Assembly: GCA_003644175.1 (NCBI GenBank)
Contig: QNBS01000053.1
Coordinates: forward strand, 1 to 9,931
Direction of reading: 5' to 3'
Source: Planctomycetota bacterium
Lineage (GTDB): Bacteria; Planctomycetota; Phycisphaerae; Sedimentisphaerales; Anaerohalosphaeraceae
DNA: 9,931 nt
The notes beneath the pieces are model-generated. The model searched no databases, was not told the DNA's origin, and saw only the letters and a program-made list of their open reading frames with translations. Of the stretch, positions 8,901 to 9,931 are shown piece by piece. Within the stretch, counting starts at the first letter, position 1; each line of letters begins with the position of its first letter. A program made the position numbers and the translations under genes.

Positions 8901-9931
8901 TCGATTACGACAACGCCGGCGATGAGACGTCGAAGATACTGACCTCGTATGACGAAGACGGCAATGTTGTCGAGACGCGGGATTTGCTTGCCGCAGAGAG
9001 CACAGAGAGCACAGAGGACACGGAGAGCACAGAGGACACAGAGAGCACAGAGAGCACAGAGGGCACAGAGAAAGCTGATAATTCTTCCACCTCTTTTTCC
9101 TCTGAGTCCTCTGTGGCGCAAAGCGATGGCGGGATGCAAATACCTGCCCTGAGCGGCGCCGAAGGGATGGGCAGTCCTGTTGGGTCGCCGGCGACTACGG
9201 AGGAGTTTGCCTACGACCATTTGGGCAATCGATATCAGTACATCAACAAGGCCGGTTATACCTCGACCTATACGCACAATGCCGTCAACCAGTACACCGA
9301 GAAGGTCACGGGCTTGCCGTTGGTTGGCGACCAGACGTTTACTTATTCCCACGACGATAACGGCAACCTGAGCGTCGATGCGGCGGGCTACGCCTACGCC
9401 TACGACCACCGCAACCGCCTGACGGAAATTACGAATGTCGCCGAGTTCGGTTACGACGCGCTGGGCAGACGAATCAGCAAATACGACGAGGCCGCCGACG
9501 GTACGACTTATTACTATTACGATTCTGCGGGGCGGGTGATTGCCGAATACGAAGGAAGCTCAACACCTGAATTAGCAAGGACATTTGTCTACGGAAACGG
9601 CATCGATGAAGTGTTGGCGATGTTTACGCCGTACCATGCGGGCGATTCGGATGATTTGGATGATTTTGTGGAATTCTGCCAGGCGTGGCTTTGCCGGAAC
9701 CCGAACGATGCCTGTTATGACGCCACGTATGACCATAACGATGATGATATTATCAACTTCGAGGATTTTGCCTACTTTGCCGAAGTGTGGGATATTCCGT
9801 CAAGCAGGGAAAGCGATTGGTATTACCTCAAAGATGCTTTAGGAAGCGTCATTGGCATAGTCGGCGGTAGGTTCCAGAGAGAGTCGGACAGGGAATTCTA
9901 CCTGTACGACGTCTACGGCGCAAGCTCAGAC
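2939..9931 (+). CDS. Giant secreted YD-repeat (RHS) protein with dockerin-like insert, 3' end beyond window
   Basis: One frame stays open for 2331 codons and leaves the window in frame. Residues 1-22 are a signal peptide (hydrophobic stretch VIVAFLLILVL then PGAQ). Residues 23-534 are cysteine-rich (CPEC at 29-32, for example) and match no family I recognise. Residues 535-687 look like a carbohydrate-binding/jelly-roll domain. Residues 887-1813 carry about two dozen YD repeats such as YEYDAAGRKTKV and YHYDGLGRVVDEV. In known RHS proteins these repeats build a hollow beta cage. Residues 1814-2091 interrupt the repeats and contain three absorbed DNA repeats. YD repeats resume at 2092, followed by a dockerin-like insert (2236-2284) and the core motif YYLKDALGSV (2295-2304). 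The usual RLYDPELGRF-type core and any C-terminal effector lie past the right edge. It is probably a surface or secreted adhesion, binding or toxin-delivery protein; with no toxin visible the role stays open. Confidence 0.93.
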   Translation, partial: MSRIVWSVIVAFLLILVLPGAQQESFGDCPECIDTSSTACRPWGRGQARFQWATGEKTPTSDIVLTAGPCGEPGESGKAYIFSYISEHNARCNDDQPCGGDTGSYGTYAVIEVTGDQKAFKQIFPDGLRFIGDWYYGLGRFWVGDTVKQTGCRYDFGLVNPGSSKVMLTAQVARCPAEFDGSKFTINVSFYQKRGQLPDPETWCLPATARGSITVRTNPQTAFDPVNFIPDPKEGTGIGWVEKIQRRYSSDQGQDEWKILYRRFDYEEDCSYVDGWLGPWSSGGSELIPESETFYRVKYPAFKEAVHGLPEYAARRGWSYVFGDTQKYIKYDMGGSGRLGTIYFHCDTPADNSGSATRYTISHMEYCPPGGGQQPGDGTRKWKCQYQYNSPAKLRYIHNGNNPAEPNNPQSGTEYYEYLWGGDGNDPNIMYYSRKDLQSSWPATPVRQWDLEFDESDRVVKFRGGCSSGCGQASGPFEHVEYYTPADFSYDVGPVEVRNLVRKRFNAAGTTILENTYEFKEFGKYEPAVWIYIDNYSFEWPDVLLGDCRQVVPTGWEVVGSSADDIEICDPNNEPESTQVLRPNGDTIANTLWELVVDDITYMLSADVRAIGDSGGGSATISLYSTNPSLGDPLIEIIVDANEGPWSTVGGTWDSGDYSGTYGIDDQFKIVVTGTDVEIDNIGLWSSMFVGGRSRPILVEQKVWDPGSHGLATALEREFDDEEPVITEKRYLSDGAYRVVQYAYKDKSFSTLLSKTEYQETNADPVDPAAVAFTTVYGADDPNGIYHTYYPDGKSAAVKYCDDRGYLTESYTMDLVNDVNLLHEQFEYTDLDAGNDNPYWEMTRHTNARGGAAEYIYASHGNYINRVFLVQKQLHPETGAGRQETEYIYDGAQRVIEEKRKGACANPVITKYIYNETTGYLDRMIVDYGGDNSATTAYQYNDFGQIVMQSNPDGVITGKSYGTGGELLSEFVISCNSDPNAPDEDLKVISQTTYTYTADGRTETVRRAKHLGEFDYGEPDDWIAAKYEYDAAGRKTKVIADYDALGERLNLTTQYEYNRQGEIEKVIHPSGRWEKTLRDGRGLVVLESTGYTDGQDIDVYETAFDYDDNGNPTNQVNPDGAGLVYQYDNFGRLVKVFKNSVSGPYTAREYDDAGGLTRQAAFGYDQTMLTDRRSEYDALGRIYKERVCAEPNSLDNLNDMITLYDYDVAGNLRRTIRKIPGSTAAESFTDANDIITENFYDSLNRKIVSVDPAGTATYWSWTRAGLLKTVSIDPNIPGDPNTMITTTNMYDSYGRVEKVIGPEGHYTVNHFDSLGRIYRQMVFDCNDTVDDTTDDFAVRQVRFEFDNVGNVTRQAVMEDPNAVGDISTTGDAVVDYVYDSDTGLLDEEKSYYNSDGAEAVTRYYYDEIGRNRRTVDPEGNEALQYYDAANGYQVVKTERIQRDNAVPDNDYTITGFFEYDDYGNLYKDILDTDGDGVKDAADGTTVYHYDGLGRVVDEVAPDGVVTVYEYDAFGNVGTQIEDFDDQDPDAINRTTEYTYDRLNRLSAVTAYDPNDTTEHVAAETTLYDYDANGRVAEITWPDGSVEGYVYNCLGLVDEQIRRDGGSTYYWYDFAGRLVMESDDADGESGSPTFITEYDYNGAGDLVWCSKVDAGDTTAESAFVYGGLGLIESETTTLYDLDAKSTTYTYDGSANVLTQTHDGETITYTYDGLGRIETIDRGAGNIVEYAYIGSGAKAIDYAQADAAQSFGYDAVGRLVRCSSTDPNSDVLLDLIYTYDENSNRDSVKYNHLATPVWDIYSYDTLQRLTEAQYGSPTGLAMLGDFVGDIRFAADVASAWLGEDLCFVDLAKLTFRANRPQLSFPRKRESRKQRQGPEFFHHEATKMHEDVFNDNSFPSWSLAPFMVDKAFTETRLDKVVKEYNDGRMPLMRFVEFGADDDGDNDKDKSNYEVVRNDTGGIIAVIATNKAGQITLFAMYPAVGGSVVVSVDYDNAGDETSKILTSYDEDGNVVETRDLLAAESTESTEDTESTEDTESTESTEGTEKADNSSTSFSSESSVAQSDGGMQIPALSGAEGMGSPVGSPATTEEFAYDHLGNRYQYINKAGYTSTYTHNAVNQYTEKVTGLPLVGDQTFTYSHDDNGNLSVDAAGYAYAYDHRNRLTEITNVAEFGYDALGRRISKYDEAADGTTYYYYDSAGRVIAEYEGSSTPELARTFVYGNGIDEVLAMFTPYHAGDSDDLDDFVEFCQAWLCRNPNDACYDATYDHNDDDIINFEDFAYFAEVWDIPSSRESDWYYLKDALGSVIGIVGGRFQRESDREFYLYDVYGASSD
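4541..4999 (+). other. Carbohydrate-binding-like (jelly-roll) domain in the RHS protein
   Basis: Residues 535-687 begin with NYSFEWPD and a following PTGWEVVG. They continue through strand-rich sequence (YMLSADVRA, ATISLYS, FKIVVTG) and end with VEIDNIGLW. The N-x-SFE ... GW ... DN(I/V) frame is typical of galactose-binding-fold modules attached to secreted PEP-CTERM and planctomycete proteins. No ligand residues can be named. It sits between the cysteine-rich head and the YD cage. Confidence 0.45.
5597..8377 (+). repeat. First YD-repeat block
   Basis: Residues 887-1813 are divergent repeats of the pattern Y-x-Y-D-x-x-G-R-(L/V)-x-x-(V/I), often followed by DP(D/E)G and the next Y. The copies include YQYDNFGRLVKVF, SEYDALGRIYKE, YDYDVAGNLRRT, YEYDAFGNVGTQ and YTYDGLGRIETI. 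Earlier sequence around YYPDGKSAAV (from about residue 781) may be degenerate repeats. DNA identity between copies is low, so this is an old expansion. The codon pattern also leaves a long open frame on the opposite strand. Confidence 0.9.
8402..8460 (+). other. Possible truncated dockerin-like segment
   Basis: Residues 1822-1841 (LGDFVGDIRFAADVASAWLGE with the preceding L) resemble the hydrophobic half of a dockerin segment as written in planctomycete proteins, F-x-x-L-A-x-x-W-L. No calcium loop is present. It lies at the start of the interruption in the YD repeats, just before the palindrome. This is weak evidence based on pattern only. Confidence 0.3.
8521..8540. repeat. ATTCCCGC-GAAA-GCGGGAAT palindrome within the coding sequence
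   Basis: An 8-bp perfect stem (8521-8528 with 8533-8540) closes a GAAA tetraloop, followed by CCAGG. This matches from memory a palindrome widespread between genes in many proteobacteria and other phyla, and is similar in shape to neisserial dRS3. Here it is translated as SFPRKRESR (residues 1861-1869) within the RHS frame. In the mRNA it would form a stable GNRA hairpin. Confidence 0.85.
8567..8658. repeat. CACGAAG inverted-arm repeat element within the coding sequence
   Basis: The left arm carries CACGAAG at 8576-8582, 8584-8590 and 8594-8600. The right arm, at about 8622-8658, is a degenerate inverted version (CTTCATGG, CTTGGCG, CTTTATGGTTGATAA). A short centre containing TGACAATTCTT (8611-8621) lies between them. 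The outer ends TTTTCACCACGAAG and CTTTATGGTTGATAA are imperfect inverted repeats. Similar CACGAAG elements are common intergenic repeats in environmental bacterial genomes. It contributes about 31 residues (from F1877) to the RHS protein without breaking the frame. Confidence 0.65.
8990..9119. repeat. CACAGAG inverted-arm repeat element within the coding sequence
   Basis: Nine 9-bp units of the type CACAGAG plus AG, GA or GG run from 8992 to 9070. They are followed by a centre with TGATAATTCTT (9076-9086) and an inverted arm CCTCTGAGTCCTCTGTGGCG (9099-9118). The ends TGCCGCAGAG and CTCTGTGGCGCA are imperfect inverted repeats. Because the unit is 9 bp, the array reads as three-residue repeats (EST/EDT), giving a Ser/Thr/Glu-rich acidic linker (residues about 2018-2061). 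No target-site duplication was evident. Confidence 0.75.
9212..9565 (+). repeat. Second YD-repeat block, leading into the RHS core
   Basis: From residue 2092 the pattern resumes with YDHLGNRYQY, YSHDDNGNLSVD, YAYDHRNRLTEI, FGYDALGRRISK and YYYDSAGRVIAEY. These copies are closer to the consensus than many in the first block, as is usual next to the conserved RHS core. FVYGNGIDEVLAM follows, the usual lead-in to the core. Confidence 0.88.
9644..9790 (+). other. Dockerin-like EF-hand pair inserted in the RHS core
   Basis: Residues 2236-2284 contain two related segments, each ending in an aromatic/hydrophobic helix: DDLDDFVEFCQAWL and INFEDFAYFAEVW. The second has a full dockerin calcium loop, DHNDDDIINFED, with acidic or Asn ligands at loop positions 1, 3, 5, 9 and 12. 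The first is degenerate. Two cysteines (around 2252 and 2260) lie between them. The segment separates GNGIDEVLAMF from YYLKDALGSV, which are normally adjacent in RHS proteins. Known dockerins bind cohesins; dockerin-like repeats in planctomycetes are common but their partners are mostly unknown. Confidence 0.7.

Noticed and set aside
8992..9070. Repeat array considered as CRISPR
   Set aside because: Units are 9 bp with no spacers, and there is no leader or cas gene.
8627..9409. A 260-residue minus-strand frame with an LCALCALC stretch
   Set aside because: The stretch is the reverse reading of the CACAGAG array. It is a known type of false ORF caused by this repeat.
2939..9931. Polymorphic toxin with immunity gene
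   Set aside because: The RHS architecture allows it, but the C-terminal domain and any immunity gene are outside the window, so the call is not supported here.

Overview
The window looks like a piece of a free-living bacterial chromosome, most likely from a planctomycete of the Phycisphaerae/Sedimentisphaerales type. That placement is an inference. It rests on three things occurring together: a secreted protein with a PEP-CTERM tail, a very large secreted YD-repeat (RHS) protein, and dockerin-like EF-hand repeats embedded in that protein. No RNA gene, CRISPR array, transposase or integrase was seen.

Left part (1-2514, all on the minus strand). Three genes point left. The most upstream (2514 to 1696) encodes a secreted PEP-CTERM protein with a ThuA/glutamine-amidotransferase-like fold and has its own near-consensus sigma-70 promoter. 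Next (1606 to 629) is a YhaM-type 3'-5' exoribonuclease/HD phosphohydrolase, also with its own promoter and a good ribosome binding site. Last is a gene with no ATG start. It probably begins at TTG 502 and runs off the left edge, and it resembles a GNAT acetyltransferase with an N-terminal cysteine cluster.

Middle (2515-2938). This is a divergent intergenic region. It holds the promoter of the PEP-CTERM gene, two short 7-bp-period tandem repeats, and the strong ribosome binding site of the gene to the right. No certain gene lies in it.

Right part (2939-9931, plus strand). One uninterrupted reading frame of at least 2331 codons starts at GTG 2939 and runs off the right edge. An ATG-only, closed-ORF search does not show it. 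In order it encodes a signal peptide, a cysteine-rich N-terminal region, a jelly-roll/carbohydrate-binding-like domain, about 930 residues of YD repeats, and a roughly 280-residue interruption. A second YD block follows, then a dockerin-like pair of EF-hand segments inserted in the RHS core, and then the start of the conserved core motif. The C-terminal tip, where RHS proteins often carry a variable or toxin domain, is outside the window.

The most unusual feature is the interruption (about 8380-9190). Three repeat elements of kinds normally found between genes sit there inside the coding sequence, and all are read through in frame: a GNRA-loop palindrome, a CACGAAG inverted-arm element and a CACAGAG inverted-arm element. 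The two inverted-arm elements share the same central core, TGAYAATTCTT. They look like members of one family of mobile-like repeats that this gene has absorbed as new protein sequence.
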